DNA from: Pedobacter cryoconitis
GTDB lineage: Bacteria > Bacteroidota > Bacteroidia > Sphingobacteriales > Sphingobacteriaceae
Length of the DNA stretch: 64,000 nt
NCBI GenBank assembly: GCA_019352875.1
Contig: JAAAFW010000005.1
Span: 140,960 to 204,959, forward strand
Reading direction: 5' to 3'
Every line of letters begins with the position of its first letter. Position 1 is the stretch's first letter. A program made the position numbers and the translations under genes. Shown in pieces: positions 16,997 through 26,080 of the stretch. The notes beneath the pieces were generated by a model, which worked only from the letters and a program-made list of their open reading frames with translations, was not told the origin of the DNA and ran no database searches.

Positions 16997-17785
16997 ATGA
17001 AACAGTTAACCATTATCAAAATAGGCGGTAATATTATTGATCATTCCGAGAAACTTCATCAGTTCCTGCTGGATTTCCATGCGCTGCCCGGAGATAAGAT
17101 CCTGGTACATGGTGGTGGTAAAATTGCTTCTGAACTGGGTAAAAGCCTCGGGATTGAGCCTAAAATGGTTGACGGCAGAAGAATTACTGATATTGAAACC
17201 TTAAGGGTTGTAACAATGGTCTATGCCGGACTGATCAATAAAAATATGGTTGCCCAGCTTCAGGCTAAAAGTTGTAATGCAATTGGTCTGAGTGGTGCAG
17301 ATGGTAATGTGATTTCCGCGGTGAAGCGGCCTGTATCTACTGTAGATTATGGTTTTGTCGGTGACCTGAACGAGAATTCAGTAAATACTAAAACTTTACA
17401 GAGTTTATTGGAAGGCGGGTTGGTTCCGGTTCTTTGTGCGATAACACATGACGGACAGACCCAGTTGCTAAATACAAATGCGGATACGATCGCATCAGCT
17501 GTGGCTGTGGCGATGTCGGGCTTGTATGACACCAGACTGGTTTATTGTTTCGAGAAGAAAGGTGTGCTGCGCGATGTAGATGATGATGATTCGGTGGTAA
17601 GGCAGATCAGTAGCACTTCTTTTGATGCTTTAAAGGCAGAGGGAGTAGTTTCAGGTGGTATGATTCCTAAATTGTTTAACGCTTTTGAAGCGATCAGACA
17701 GGGAGTCCGTGCAGTATATATCGGACAGGCAGATGACCTTCCTTTAATTGACACAAATGGTTTCGGTACAGAATTAACAGCATAA
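16997..17785 (+). CDS. argB: N-acylglutamate kinase
   Basis: A 262-residue amino-acid kinase for the second step of the pathway. The nucleotide and phosphate loops are visible as KIGGNIIDH (residues 8-16) and VHGGGKIASELGKSLG, followed by the substrate motif VDGRRITD. The C-terminal VSGGMIPKLFNAFEAIRQGVRAVYIG is standard. There is no N-terminal extension of the kind linked to arginine feedback inhibition in hexameric kinases, so any feedback may act elsewhere. It lies 27 bases after argF' and 6 before proC. Confidence 0.95.
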   Translation: MKQLTIIKIGGNIIDHSEKLHQFLLDFHALPGDKILVHGGGKIASELGKSLGIEPKMVDGRRITDIETLRVVTMVYAGLINKNMVAQLQAKSCNAIGLSGADGNVISAVKRPVSTVDYGFVGDLNENSVNTKTLQSLLEGGLVPVLCAITHDGQTQLLNTNADTIASAVAVAMSGLYDTRLVYCFEKKGVLRDVDDDDSVVRQISSTSFDALKAEGVVSGGMIPKLFNAFEAIRQGVRAVYIGQADDLPLIDTNGFGTELTA

Positions 17786-17791
17786 CGTCTT

Positions 17792-18610
17792 ATGAAACAG
17801 TTTACGGGTAAAATAGCCATACTGGGCAGCGGAAATATAGGTCTTTCACTGGCTAAAGGTCTGGTAAAAGCCGGGTATGCGAAGCCAGAGCAATTAGTCT
17901 TAACCAGAAGAAACATTGCAAACCTGGCGGAGTTTGCTGCACTGGGTTATGGTGTGGATGCTGATAATGCCGCTGTAGTGGCGGCTTCGGATATTGTCGT
18001 GCTGGCCGTACTTCCCCAGCAGCTGAATCAGTTAATGGAACAGATTAAGCCGGCTACTGATCCTGCAAAGCAGGTATTTATTTCGGTGGCTTCGGGTGTG
18101 AGCTGCGCAGATATCCGTGCTAAATCTTATCCGGAACTGGAAGTAATCCGTGCAATGCCGAATACGGCTATCGCAATAGGTCAGTCTATGACTTGTGTGG
18201 CTACAGATAATGCTGCTGCAGAACATGTAGAGGAGGTTTGCCGTATGTTCGAAACGGTTGGTGCCGTTGTTAAAATTAATGAAGACCTGATGACTGCCGC
18301 CACGGCTTTATGTGCCTGTGGTACTGCTTTCTTCTTAAGAGCTATCCGCGCTGCTTCGCAGGGTGGTGTAGAAATAGGTTTTCATGCAGACGAAGCCCTG
18401 AAAATGGCTGTGCAGACTGCAAAGGGTGCTGCAGATTTATTATTGCAGATGAAATCACATCCTGAGCAGGAAATTGATAAAGTTACTTCGCCTAAGGGTT
18501 GTACTATCGCGGGTTTAAACGAGATGGAACATAATGGATTTAGTTCCTCCCTGATCAAAGGCATCAAGCTTTCAGCCTTAAAGGCCGGAGCATTATATAC
18601 CAAAGAATAA
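17792..18610 (+). CDS. proC: Pyrroline-5-carboxylate reductase inside the arginine operon
   Basis: A 272-residue NAD(P)H-dependent enzyme making proline. The Rossmann motif ILGSGNIGLSLAKGLVKAGY is at the N-terminus. RAMPNTAIAIGQSMTC is the family signature, and SPKGCTIAGLNEMEHNGF lies near the C-terminus. It sits between argB and argE with 6-base and minus 1-base spacings, so proline and arginine output are probably co-regulated, both pathways drawing on glutamate. No proA or proB is present in the window. Confidence 0.94.
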   Translation: MKQFTGKIAILGSGNIGLSLAKGLVKAGYAKPEQLVLTRRNIANLAEFAALGYGVDADNAAVVAASDIVVLAVLPQQLNQLMEQIKPATDPAKQVFISVASGVSCADIRAKSYPELEVIRAMPNTAIAIGQSMTCVATDNAAAEHVEEVCRMFETVGAVVKINEDLMTAATALCACGTAFFLRAIRAASQGGVEIGFHADEALKMAVQTAKGAADLLLQMKSHPEQEIDKVTSPKGCTIAGLNEMEHNGFSSSLIKGIKLSALKAGALYTKE

Positions 18611-19680
18611 TGACAATAGAAAAACTGCAAGAGGATAGTTTAGCCTTGCTGAAAAAATTAATCAGCATTCCTTCCTTCAGTAAAGAAGAAGACCAGACGG
18701 CGGAAGTGATCGCACAGTTCCTTCAGGAACGCGGGGTGCCAGTTCACCGTAAACTTAACAATGTCTGGGCCTATAATAAATTTTATGATCCGGCTAAGCC
18801 GACGGTCCTTTTAAATTCCCACCATGATACTGTTAAACCTAATTCCGGCTATACCAGGGATCCATATGCCCCAGATCTGGAAGAGGGTAAATTATACGGC
18901 TTGGGTAGTAATGATGCCGGCGGATGTTTGGTTTCACTGATTGCCACTTTTCTATATTTCTACGAGCAGGAAGGTTTGAGTTATAATCTCTGCCTGGCTG
19001 CAACTTCCGAAGAAGAGATTTCTGGTAACAATGGTTTGGAATGTGTAATTCCTGATCTTGGACCATTGGAATTCGGTATAGTCGGTGAGCCGACCCAGAT
19101 GAACCTGGCTATTGCCGAAAGGGGTTTACTGGTACTTGACTGTACTGTTACGGGCAAGGCCGGGCATGCAGCCAGAGAGGAAGGTGATAATGCAATTTAC
19201 AAAGCCTTAAAAGCTATTGACTGGTTTAGGCATTACCGCTTTTCAAAGGTGTCTGAAGTATTCGGTCCTTTAAAAATGTCGGTTACGATCATCAATGCAG
19301 GCTCTCAGCATAATGTAGTTCCTGCAACCTGCACATTCACTGTGGATGTCCGGGTAACAGATGCTTATACGAACGAAGAAGTCCTTAAGATAATAAGAAC
19401 TAATGTAGATTGCGAAGTCACACCACGTTCTATTCGTCTAAAACCTTCGTCTATCGATAAGGGACATCCATTTGTTGTATCTGGCGTTGCGCTGGGACGG
19501 ACAACTTATGGTTCTCCCACAACTTCAGATCAGGCTTTACTGAGCATTCCTTCAGTAAAAATAGGTCCTGGTGATTCGGCACGTTCACATATGGCTGACG
19601 AATATGTATACAGTGCAGAAGTCGAGGAAGGAATTTCCCTTTATATCGAGTTGCTGAAGCCTGTTATCGGAGGTAAATAA
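18610..19680 (+). CDS. argE: M20 deacylase (acylornithine/acylcitrulline deacylase)
   Basis: A 356-residue M20 metallopeptidase-family enzyme that removes the N-acyl blocking group. The metal-site residues are visible: His in NSHHDTV, Asp in LGSNDAGG, Glu-Glu in TSEEEISG, and Glu in VGEPTQ. A dimerisation domain covers about 170-280. The start ATG overlaps the proC stop by one base. In the succinylornithine pathway the likely substrate is N-succinylcitrulline; that substrate assignment is inferred from argF'. Confidence 0.9.
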   Translation: MTIEKLQEDSLALLKKLISIPSFSKEEDQTAEVIAQFLQERGVPVHRKLNNVWAYNKFYDPAKPTVLLNSHHDTVKPNSGYTRDPYAPDLEEGKLYGLGSNDAGGCLVSLIATFLYFYEQEGLSYNLCLAATSEEEISGNNGLECVIPDLGPLEFGIVGEPTQMNLAIAERGLLVLDCTVTGKAGHAAREEGDNAIYKALKAIDWFRHYRFSKVSEVFGPLKMSVTIINAGSQHNVVPATCTFTVDVRVTDAYTNEEVLKIIRTNVDCEVTPRSIRLKPSSIDKGHPFVVSGVALGRTTYGSPTTSDQALLSIPSVKIGPGDSARSHMADEYVYSAEVEEGISLYIELLKPVIGGK

Positions 19681-19740
19681 CCTGTATAGCCGGATTATTT
19701 TTTCCGGACCTAATTATTAATCGCATCGGGACATTTATTG

Positions 19741-19748
19741 TATTTTTG
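19741..19748 (+). promoter_or_regulatory. Candidate internal -7 element before argH
   Basis: TATTTTTG matches TAnnTTTG and lies 41 bases before the argH ATG, in the longest gap (108 bases) between argE and argH. No TTG stands at the -33 distance. A small CCGGA/TCCGG stem (about 19690-19707) precedes it, so argH may have partly independent expression. Confidence 0.35.
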
Positions 19749-19788
19749 CCCCTGCAAAACCGCGCCCGGGCGCATATTAAATTTAAGC

Positions 19789-21120
19789 ATGAAAATCTGG
19801 CAAAAGAATATTGAAGTAAATAAAGACATTGAGAGTTTCACAGTTGGTAAAGACCGTGAACTGGATCTGGAAATGGCAGCTTTTGATGTTCTGGGCTCCC
19901 TTGCTCATGTACAGATGCTGGAAAGTATCGGCTTGCTAACTGCAGATGAACTAGTTCTGATTCAAAAGGAACTGAAGAATATTTATGCAGAGATTGAAGC
20001 CGGAGATTTCCGTATCGAAGATACCGTCGAAGATGTGCATTCCCAGGTGGAATGGATGCTTACCGAGCGTATCGGTGAAGCAGGTAAAAAAATTCATAGC
20101 GGGCGTTCCCGTAATGACCAGGTTCTGGTCGATCTTAAACTATTTTTCAGAGACAGAATTGAAACTACAGTACGCAATACAGCTGTACTTTTTCAGCAGC
20201 TGATTTCTTTAAGCAATACGCATAAAGATAAATTACTACCAGGTTATACGCATTTGCAGATCGCAATGCCATCTTCTTTTGGCCTTTGGTTTGGTGCTTA
20301 TGCAGAAAGTCTTGTGGATGATATGGAGGTGATGCTGGCCGCATGGAAAATCTGTAATAAGAATCCATTGGGTTCTGCTGCCGGTTATGGTTCATCCTTT
20401 CCTTTAAACAGAACGATGACGACTGAATTGCTGGGTTTTGAGAATCTGAACTATAATGTGGTCTATGCACAGATGGGGAGAGGAAAAACGGAGCGTATAT
20501 TGGCTCAGGCCATGTCTTCAGTGGCAGCAAGTCTGGCTAAAATGGCCATGGATGTTTGTTTATTCATTAATCAGAATTTTGGTTTTATCCGTTTCCCGGA
20601 CGAACTAACTACCGGCTCGAGCATTATGCCGCATAAAAAGAATCCTGATGTTTTTGAACTGATCCGTTCACGCTGTAATAAAATTCAGGCTCTTCCGAAC
20701 GAAATTGCCATGATGACAACTAATCTGCCTTCGGGTTATCACCGCGACCTGCAGTTATTGAAGGAGAACCTGTTTCCTGCAATGGTTTCATTGAACGAAT
20801 GTCTGGAAATGACTACCTATATGCTACAACATATTGAACTCAAAGGTGATATTCTTAAAGATCCGAAATATGCTTATCTGTTTAGTGTCGAGGTCGTAAA
20901 TGAGCTTGCTCTAAACGGGGTGCCGTTCCGTGAGGCTTATAAGATTGTCGGTGAATCTATTGAGAAAGGCACTTTTAAACCTTCTGAAGAGGTTAACCAT
21001 ACCCATGAAGGCAGTATCGGAAATCTTTGTAATGATTCCATTGAACAAATGATGGAACAGATACTGGATCAGTTTAATTTTGAAAAAACCAGGACAGCAA
21101 TTCAGGGATTGCTTGCCTAA
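19789..21120 (+). CDS. argH: Argininosuccinate lyase
   Basis: A 443-residue fumarase-superfamily enzyme for the last step, cleaving argininosuccinate to arginine and fumarate. The signature loop TGSSIMPHKKNPD (about residues 278-290) carries the catalytic Ser. HSGRSRNDQV and GYTHLQIAMP are the other family boxes. I chose the ATG at 19789 (KIWQKNIEVNKD); an upstream in-frame TTG at 19738 overlaps the candidate -7 element and is unlikely. It ends the arginine genes, 24 bases before an aminotransferase. Confidence 0.96.
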   Translation: MKIWQKNIEVNKDIESFTVGKDRELDLEMAAFDVLGSLAHVQMLESIGLLTADELVLIQKELKNIYAEIEAGDFRIEDTVEDVHSQVEWMLTERIGEAGKKIHSGRSRNDQVLVDLKLFFRDRIETTVRNTAVLFQQLISLSNTHKDKLLPGYTHLQIAMPSSFGLWFGAYAESLVDDMEVMLAAWKICNKNPLGSAAGYGSSFPLNRTMTTELLGFENLNYNVVYAQMGRGKTERILAQAMSSVAASLAKMAMDVCLFINQNFGFIRFPDELTTGSSIMPHKKNPDVFELIRSRCNKIQALPNEIAMMTTNLPSGYHRDLQLLKENLFPAMVSLNECLEMTTYMLQHIELKGDILKDPKYAYLFSVEVVNELALNGVPFREAYKIVGESIEKGTFKPSEEVNHTHEGSIGNLCNDSIEQMMEQILDQFNFEKTRTAIQGLLA

Positions 21121-21144
21121 CGCTAACCACTAATTATAAATAAT

Positions 21145-22398
21145 ATGAACGTATCAGTATTAGCCAACTCATTAATTGGCTCTGAGATTATTAAAATTGG
21201 CAACGAAGTCAATGATATGAAAAGCAAGGGTACTGATATTGCCAATCTGACGATTGGTGACTTTGACCCTTCTATTTTTCCAATACCTGAAGCACTGAAG
21301 GATGCTATTGTTGAAGCTTATAATCAACATCAGACGAACTATCCGCCTGCAGATGGTATTCTTGCTTTACGCGAAACTATTGTAGAGCTGTTGAAAGACA
21401 GATATGACCTTGATTTCAAATCAAACGAAATCCTGGTTTCCGGAGGCTCCCGTCCTTTGATCTATGCAACTTACCTTGCCCTGGTTGATCCGGGTGATAA
21501 AGTGATCTACCCTGCTCCATCCTGGAATAATAACCACTACTGTCACCTGTCTTCTGCGGAAGGTATAGCTGTGGAGACAACGGAAGAGACTAACTTCATG
21601 CCAACTGCTGCGATTTTAAAGCCACATCTTAAAGGTGCTACTTTACTGGCGCTGTGCTCTCCGCTTAACCCGACGGGTACCATGTTCACTAAAGAACAGT
21701 TGGAAGAGATCTGTGATATCGTCATTGAAGAGAATAAATCCAGATCAGCTGGTGAAAAGCCATTATATGTGATGTATGACCAGATCTATTCTTTACTGAC
21801 CTTCGATAAGGAACATATTAATCCGGTTAGCCTGCGCCCTGAAATGAGGGATTATACGATTTATATTGATGGTACCTCTAAGTGTTTAGCTGCAACAGGT
21901 GTACGTGTAGGCTGGGGATTTGGTCCTGCTGCGGTAATCGCGAAGATGAAGGCATTTCTTACGCATATAGGTGCCTGGGCTCCAAAAGCTGAGCAGGTTG
22001 CTGTTGCCAAATACTTTAGTGATAAAGCGCAGGTAGATACTTTCCTTGCTGCATTTAAATCGCAGATCCGCTTAAGTCTGGATACCATATATGATGGTTT
22101 TCAGGAAATGAAGGCGGAAGGTTTTGCAGTAGATGCTATTGTACCTATGGGTGCTATCTATCTGACGCTTAAGATTGACTATATTGGAAAAACTACACCT
22201 TCAGGACAAGTGCTTAAGGATAGTGCTGATGTAAACTTCTACCTGATCAAGGAAGCTCAGGCTGCTTTGGTTCCATTCTCTGCTTTTGGTACAGATGAAA
22301 CTAAATCATGGTTCCGTGCTTCGGTAGGTGGATGCTCTTTGAAAGGTATCCAGGAAATGATTCCAAGAATTAAAAAGGCACTGGCTCAACTGAGTTAG
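21145..22398 (+). CDS. Class I/II PLP aminotransferase
   Basis: A 417-residue fold-type I aminotransferase. The PLP lysine is in GTSKCLAATGVRVGWGFGP, with the family Arg after it. SPLNPTGTMF carries the conserved Asn, and MYDQIYSLL carries the Asp/Tyr pair region (with Gln in the usual position after Asp). Aspartate or aromatic aminotransferase activity is plausible but not proven. It follows argH by 24 bases and ends at a strong terminator, so it may be the last gene of the arginine transcript and could supply aspartate for ArgG; that link is inferred. Confidence 0.85.
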   Translation: MNVSVLANSLIGSEIIKIGNEVNDMKSKGTDIANLTIGDFDPSIFPIPEALKDAIVEAYNQHQTNYPPADGILALRETIVELLKDRYDLDFKSNEILVSGGSRPLIYATYLALVDPGDKVIYPAPSWNNNHYCHLSSAEGIAVETTEETNFMPTAAILKPHLKGATLLALCSPLNPTGTMFTKEQLEEICDIVIEENKSRSAGEKPLYVMYDQIYSLLTFDKEHINPVSLRPEMRDYTIYIDGTSKCLAATGVRVGWGFGPAAVIAKMKAFLTHIGAWAPKAEQVAVAKYFSDKAQVDTFLAAFKSQIRLSLDTIYDGFQEMKAEGFAVDAIVPMGAIYLTLKIDYIGKTTPSGQVLKDSADVNFYLIKEAQAALVPFSAFGTDETKSWFRASVGGCSLKGIQEMIPRIKKALAQLS

Positions 22399-22430
22399 TT
22401 CATGATTCCTGCCCCGCAGGATCAGCAATA

Positions 22431-22467
22431 AAAAAGCGGTCTCATTTATAAAATGAGACCGCTTTTT
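22431..22467. terminator. Bidirectional terminator between the aminotransferase and prfC
   Basis: Perfect 17-base arms at 22431-22447 and 22451-22467 (core GCGGTCTCATTT) enclose a 3-base ATA loop, with A5 and T5 ends. It serves two convergent genes. Confidence 0.93.
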
Positions 22468-22501
22468 GCTTTACAAGTTGCCGGTAAATCGCTTTACACT
22501 T

Positions 22502-24085
22502 TTAGGACTTGAATTCGGATGTCTTATGGAATTCAATATCAGGATAGTCTCTTTTGGTCATATTGATCATAAAATCATTATCTGCCAGATATACCGGATT
22601 GCCGTCTTTATCCTGACCGATATGTTGTTGTTTACGTTTAACAAATTCTTCCAGCTTGGTTTTGTCTTTTGAGGTCACCCAATTAGAGCGCGTATAACTC
22701 AGCATACGGAAGTGTGCTTTTGCACCATATTCGTGTTCCAGGCGGAAAGCGATTACTTCAAATTGAAGGTCACCAACGGCACCTATTATTTTTCTATTCC
22801 CTGGCTGCGCAATAAACAATTGTGCAACACCCTCTTCTGTTAACTGCTGGATCCCTTTCTCGAGTTGTTTTGTGCGTAAAGGATCTTTGTTCTCGACTTC
22901 TTTAAAGATTTCAGGAGAGAAGCTTGGAATACCTTTAAACTGTAATTGTTCACCTTCTGTCAGTGTGTCTCCGATTTTAAAGTTTCCGCTGTCATATAAA
23001 CCAACGACGTCTCCGGGCCATGCTTCTTCCACAATACTTTTTTCGTTGGCCATGAAGTCCATCGGGTTGGAAAACTTAAGCTTTTTACCCTGACGGGTAT
23101 GGTAATAGAATTTATTTCTTTCAAACTTACCAGAACAGATTCTTAGAAAAGCAATGCGGTCCCTGTGTTTAGGGTCTAGATTGGCATGGATTTTAAATAC
23201 AAATCCAGAGAAGTTTTTCTCCTCTACCAGTACTTCACGTTGTTCTGCTTCACGGCTTCTCGGGCTCGGCGCAATATTGATAAATGTATCCAGTAATTCT
23301 TTAATTCCGAAGTTATTGATCGCACTTCCAAAGAATACCGGTGCAAGCAGTCCATCTGTATATAGCTGGGGATCAAGTGTGCCGTATACGCCGTCTACCA
23401 GTTCCAGATCGCCTTTAAGGCCATCCAGTTCTTTTGGTTTCAGGAAATTATTCAGGTTTTCATCATTCAGGTCATTCACCTCAATTACTGGGTCTGCAAT
23501 CTTTGTTTTATCCGGCTCGAATAAGTTCAGGTGTTTATTGTAGATTGAATAGACGCCTTTAAATGTATGTCCCTGCCCGATAGGCCAGGAAAGTGGACAA
23601 AGGCTGATATTAAGTTTGTTTTCTATCTCATCGAGCAGATCAAATGCATCTTTACCTTCCCGGTCCATCTTATTTACAAAGATAATTACAGGGGTATTCC
23701 GCATACGGCAGACGCCCATTAGTTTTTCGGTCTGCTCTTCGACACCTTTCACACAGTCTACTACAAGAATTACACTGTCTACTGCAGACAGGGTCCGGTA
23801 AGTGTCTTCTGCGAAGTCTTTGTGACCTGGTGTATCCAGAATATTGATGCGTTTGCCTTTATACTCAAAGCCCATTACAGACGTAGCAACTGAAATTCCA
23901 CGTTGTTTTTCAATCTCCATAAAATCTGAAGTACTGCTTTGATTGGCTTTGTTACGTTTTACCGCCCCGGCTGTATTGATGGCTCCTCCAAAGAGAAGGA
24001 ATTTCTCCGTTAAAGTGGTTTTTCCTGCATCGGGGTGACTGATAATGGCAAATGTTTTACGTTTTTCTATTTCGGGGTGGATCAT
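22502..24085 (-). CDS. prfC: Peptide chain release factor 3
   Basis: A 527-residue translational GTPase that recycles RF1/RF2 from the ribosome after termination. The G1 motif is [19 protein letters not shown] (residues 13-31), G3 is [16 protein letters not shown], and G4 is NKMDREGKD. The EF-Tu-like domain II and the RF3 C-terminal domain ([19 protein letters not shown]) follow. The length matches the family. It is preceded by a -7 element at 24117-24124 and a terminator that separates it from the DUF6600 gene. Confidence 0.97.
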   Translation of the reverse strand: MIHPEIEKRKTFAIISHPDAGKTTLTEKFLLFGGAINTAGAVKRNKANQSSTSDFMEIEKQRGISVATSVMGFEYKGKRINILDTPGHKDFAEDTYRTLSAVDSVILVVDCVKGVEEQTEKLMGVCRMRNTPVIIFVNKMDREGKDAFDLLDEIENKLNISLCPLSWPIGQGHTFKGVYSIYNKHLNLFEPDKTKIADPVIEVNDLNDENLNNFLKPKELDGLKGDLELVDGVYGTLDPQLYTDGLLAPVFFGSAINNFGIKELLDTFINIAPSPRSREAEQREVLVEEKNFSGFVFKIHANLDPKHRDRIAFLRICSGKFERNKFYYHTRQGKKLKFSNPMDFMANEKSIVEEAWPGDVVGLYDSGNFKIGDTLTEGEQLQFKGIPSFSPEIFKEVENKDPLRTKQLEKGIQQLTEEGVAQLFIAQPGNRKIIGAVGDLQFEVIAFRLEHEYGAKAHFRMLSYTRSNWVTSKDKTKLEEFVKRKQQHIGQDKDGNPVYLADNDFMINMTKRDYPDIEFHKTSEFKS

Positions 24086-24116
24086 AAGGGGTTAAGCAAA
24101 TAGCTTGATGAAGCTG

Positions 24117-24124
24117 CAAAGATA
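24117..24124 (-). promoter_or_regulatory. -7 promoter element of prfC
   Basis: On the minus strand this reads TATCTTTG, a full TAnnTTTG match, about 32 bases before the prfC ATG. A T-rich run lies at the -33 distance without a clear TTG. Confidence 0.5.
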
Positions 24125-24142
24125 ATTATAATATATAAAATA

Positions 24143-24171
24143 AAAACCGGCCCCTTTTGAAGGCCGGTTTT
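24143..24171. terminator. Terminator downstream of the DUF6600 gene
   Basis: AAAACCGGCC (24143-24152) pairs with GGCCGGTTTT (24162-24171) around a 9-base loop. On the minus strand it ends the DUF6600 gene transcript before the prfC promoter. Confidence 0.85.
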
Positions 24172-24205
24172 CTATATACTGAAAGGTGTGTTGATGTTAA
24201 AGAAC

Positions 24206-25681
24206 TTAATTGCCTCTTCCGCCGCGGTTACCGGATCTGCCGCCGGATTGGTTGCTTTCGGTACTTCTGGCCCTGCTTTGTTCCTGAGACTGGCGTTGCT
24301 GCTGTGCCTGCGCTTCACGTTGCTGAGCAGCTTGTTGTCTTTGCTGATCTTGTGCCTGACGTTGTTGCTGAGCCTGTTGGTCTCTTTGCTGACGTTGCTG
24401 ATCCTGCGCCTGACGCTGTTGCTGTGCCTGCTGTTCTCTTTGCTGCGCAGCTTGTTGTCTCTGCTGATCCTGTTGTTGTCGTTGCTGATCCTGAACCTGG
24501 CGTTGTTGCTGTGCCTGAGCTTCACGTTGCTGTTGAGATCTTTGTTCCCTTTGCTGTGCAGCCTGTTGTCGTTGCTGATCCTGCGCCTGACGTTGTTGTT
24601 GCGTCTGAGCTTCGCGCTGCTGTCTTTGCTGGCTTTGGGCTTCACGTTGCTGCTGTGATCTCTGTTCTCTTTGCTGAATAGCTTGTTGCTGTTGTTCCGT
24701 GCGTTGTGACTGGCGGTTCTGTTCCTGCCCGGCATTACGTTGATTAGCATCAGAACGGGAAGGTCTTGCGCTATTTTCTACAACAGTTCCACTGTTCCGG
24801 CTATTTGTAGAACCCTGGCGGTTTACAGTACCTTGTCTGTCTGCTCTGTTATTGTTGTCCCCTCTGTTGTTGTTGTCCCCTCTGGAATTTGGATTGGACC
24901 TGTCAACAGTATTGCCTCTTCTATTATCAGTTGCGGCAGAATTACTTCCTCTTGTTCCTGGGTTGTAAATGTTTAACCTGTTATTTGAAATACTGGTTCT
25001 TCCCGGCGTATTAGACCTGGAAACCTGGTAAACTCTGACATCCCTGTTCGTAACCCTACGAATTTCAGATGCTCTGGGGCCTGTGTAATAGGTACGTCTG
25101 TCCCGGCCGTAAGTATAATTGATGATTTTTGTACGGTTATAGATATTAATATTCACACCGCTGTAACGAGGGTAGTAATTGCTATAGATACTACGCTGCG
25201 GAATAAAGACCCACCACGCGCTAGGCATATTATAGCCTCCGCTACCAATGTTAATATTGATATTTATACCAGGACCCAAAGGTGCCCAGCCATAATATCC
25301 ACCACCGCTTCTCCAGCTTACCCAGGCCGGTCCCCAGACTGTATCAGGGATCCATAACCATTGACTATAACTGTTTAATACCCAGCGGCCGTAGTGAAAT
25401 GGAGCCCAACCCCAGTCATAATCAGATACCCACGTGTTACCGTATTCAGTCATCGCCCAACGGCCATTACTGTAATAAGGCCTGAAATCACGCTGATCTA
25501 CATCCGGTCTCCATACCCTGCCATATTGCGGATCATTCATCCAGGTTCCGTAAGGAGAGAGCTCGTCATAAAACGAATCCAGTGAAATATCATCGTATTG
25601 CGCCATCGCCTTTTGGGGCGGCCCGCTGAACAGGAGCACTAGCCCCAGTATTATAGCCGGCAATTTGATTAGTTGTTTCAT
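24206..25681 (-). CDS. Secreted DUF6600-type protein with a Gln/Arg-rich repeat tail
   Basis: A 491-residue exported protein. Residues 1-27 form a signal peptide ending AMAQ. Residues 30-140 are rich in Trp, Tyr and Gly with repeated W-P-Y blocks (SPYGTWMNDPQYGRVWRPDV, DYDWGWAPFHYGRWV, WGPAWVSWRSGGGYYGWAPL), the pattern of DUF6600. Residues 145-315 are Asn/Arg/Tyr-rich. Residues 316-475 are almost wholly Gln, Arg, Glu, Ala and Asp in short repeats, and the tail is Gly/Arg-rich. It is probably periplasmic or surface-attached and able to bind polyanions or other proteins, but no function is established. It is transcribed alone. Confidence 0.85.
   Translation of the reverse strand: MKQLIKLPAIILGLVLLFSGPPQKAMAQYDDISLDSFYDELSPYGTWMNDPQYGRVWRPDVDQRDFRPYYSNGRWAMTEYGNTWVSDYDWGWAPFHYGRWVLNSYSQWLWIPDTVWGPAWVSWRSGGGYYGWAPLGPGINININIGSGGYNMPSAWWVFIPQRSIYSNYYPRYSGVNINIYNRTKIINYTYGRDRRTYYTGPRASEIRRVTNRDVRVYQVSRSNTPGRTSISNNRLNIYNPGTRGSNSAATDNRRGNTVDRSNPNSRGDNNNRGDNNNRADRQGTVNRQGSTNSRNSGTVVENSARPSRSDANQRNAGQEQNRQSQRTEQQQQAIQQREQRSQQQREAQSQQRQQREAQTQQQRQAQDQQRQQAAQQREQRSQQQREAQAQQQRQVQDQQRQQQDQQRQQAAQQREQQAQQQRQAQDQQRQQRDQQAQQQRQAQDQQRQQAAQQREAQAQQQRQSQEQSRARSTESNQSGGRSGNRGGRGN
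24257..24736 (-). repeat. Degenerate coding repeats for the QQR-rich tail
   Basis: About 480 bases encode near-repeats of 8-17 residues such as QAQDQQRQQAAQQRE and QAQQQRQ. At the DNA level these are imperfect tandem repeats of CTG/TTG-rich units on the plus strand. They are prone to slippage and recombination, so tail length may vary between strains. The apparent plus-strand reading frames here are shadows of this composition. Confidence 0.85.
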
Positions 25682-26080
25682 TTGTGTGTGTATTAAAAAC
25701 CTAAACTAATTGATGTGTGTTATCTCTTTGAGTAGAAAATAGCTCAAAAGTTTAAGTCATATTTACGAATTATATATTTTATTTTCTTTTAAAATGCAAA
25801 TTTTGTTTTGGGTAAGGTAGGTTTACGCTGATTTTTTTTTAAGCCAAGATGCTTTTGTATACGTTACAACGATTTATTTTCGCTCACAGACAACCGTTAT
25901 TCAATATTTCATGCCGGTTTTTTCTCTTTATGGGGATTAATTCTTTTCCTTTGTATCAGATTGCCTGTCTGTTATCATAATGATGATTTTTCTATACACA
26001 TTACATAAAACATACCAATTTTAATTGATTATTTTTTTGTGAAGGATTTGGACAGGTAAACATATAATTAATAAACACTA
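25682..26080. other. 399-base AT-rich intergenic region between divergent genes
   Basis: This region separates the DUF6600 gene and the RsmI-like gene, which diverge, so it should hold both promoters. It is clearly more AT-rich than its surroundings. I found no full TTG-N17-20-TAnnTTTG match on either strand and no tRNA. A 44-codon ORF (25849-25983) was judged to be chance. Confidence 0.5.

Noticed and set aside
19738..19788. TTG start giving a longer argH
   Set aside because: It coincides with the candidate -7 box and adds 17 residues not typical of the family.
24157..24681. Long plus-strand reading frames opposite the DUF6600 repeat tail
   Set aside because: They encode Leu/Val/Ala-rich strings that merely mirror the Gln/Arg repeats on the other strand; no independent start or promoter.
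25849..25983. 44-codon ORF in the AT-rich gap between DUF6600 and RsmI-like genes
   Set aside because: Hydrophobic, AT-driven composition, no domain and no promoter; unlike the arg leader it lies in a divergent region with no downstream gene to control in cis.
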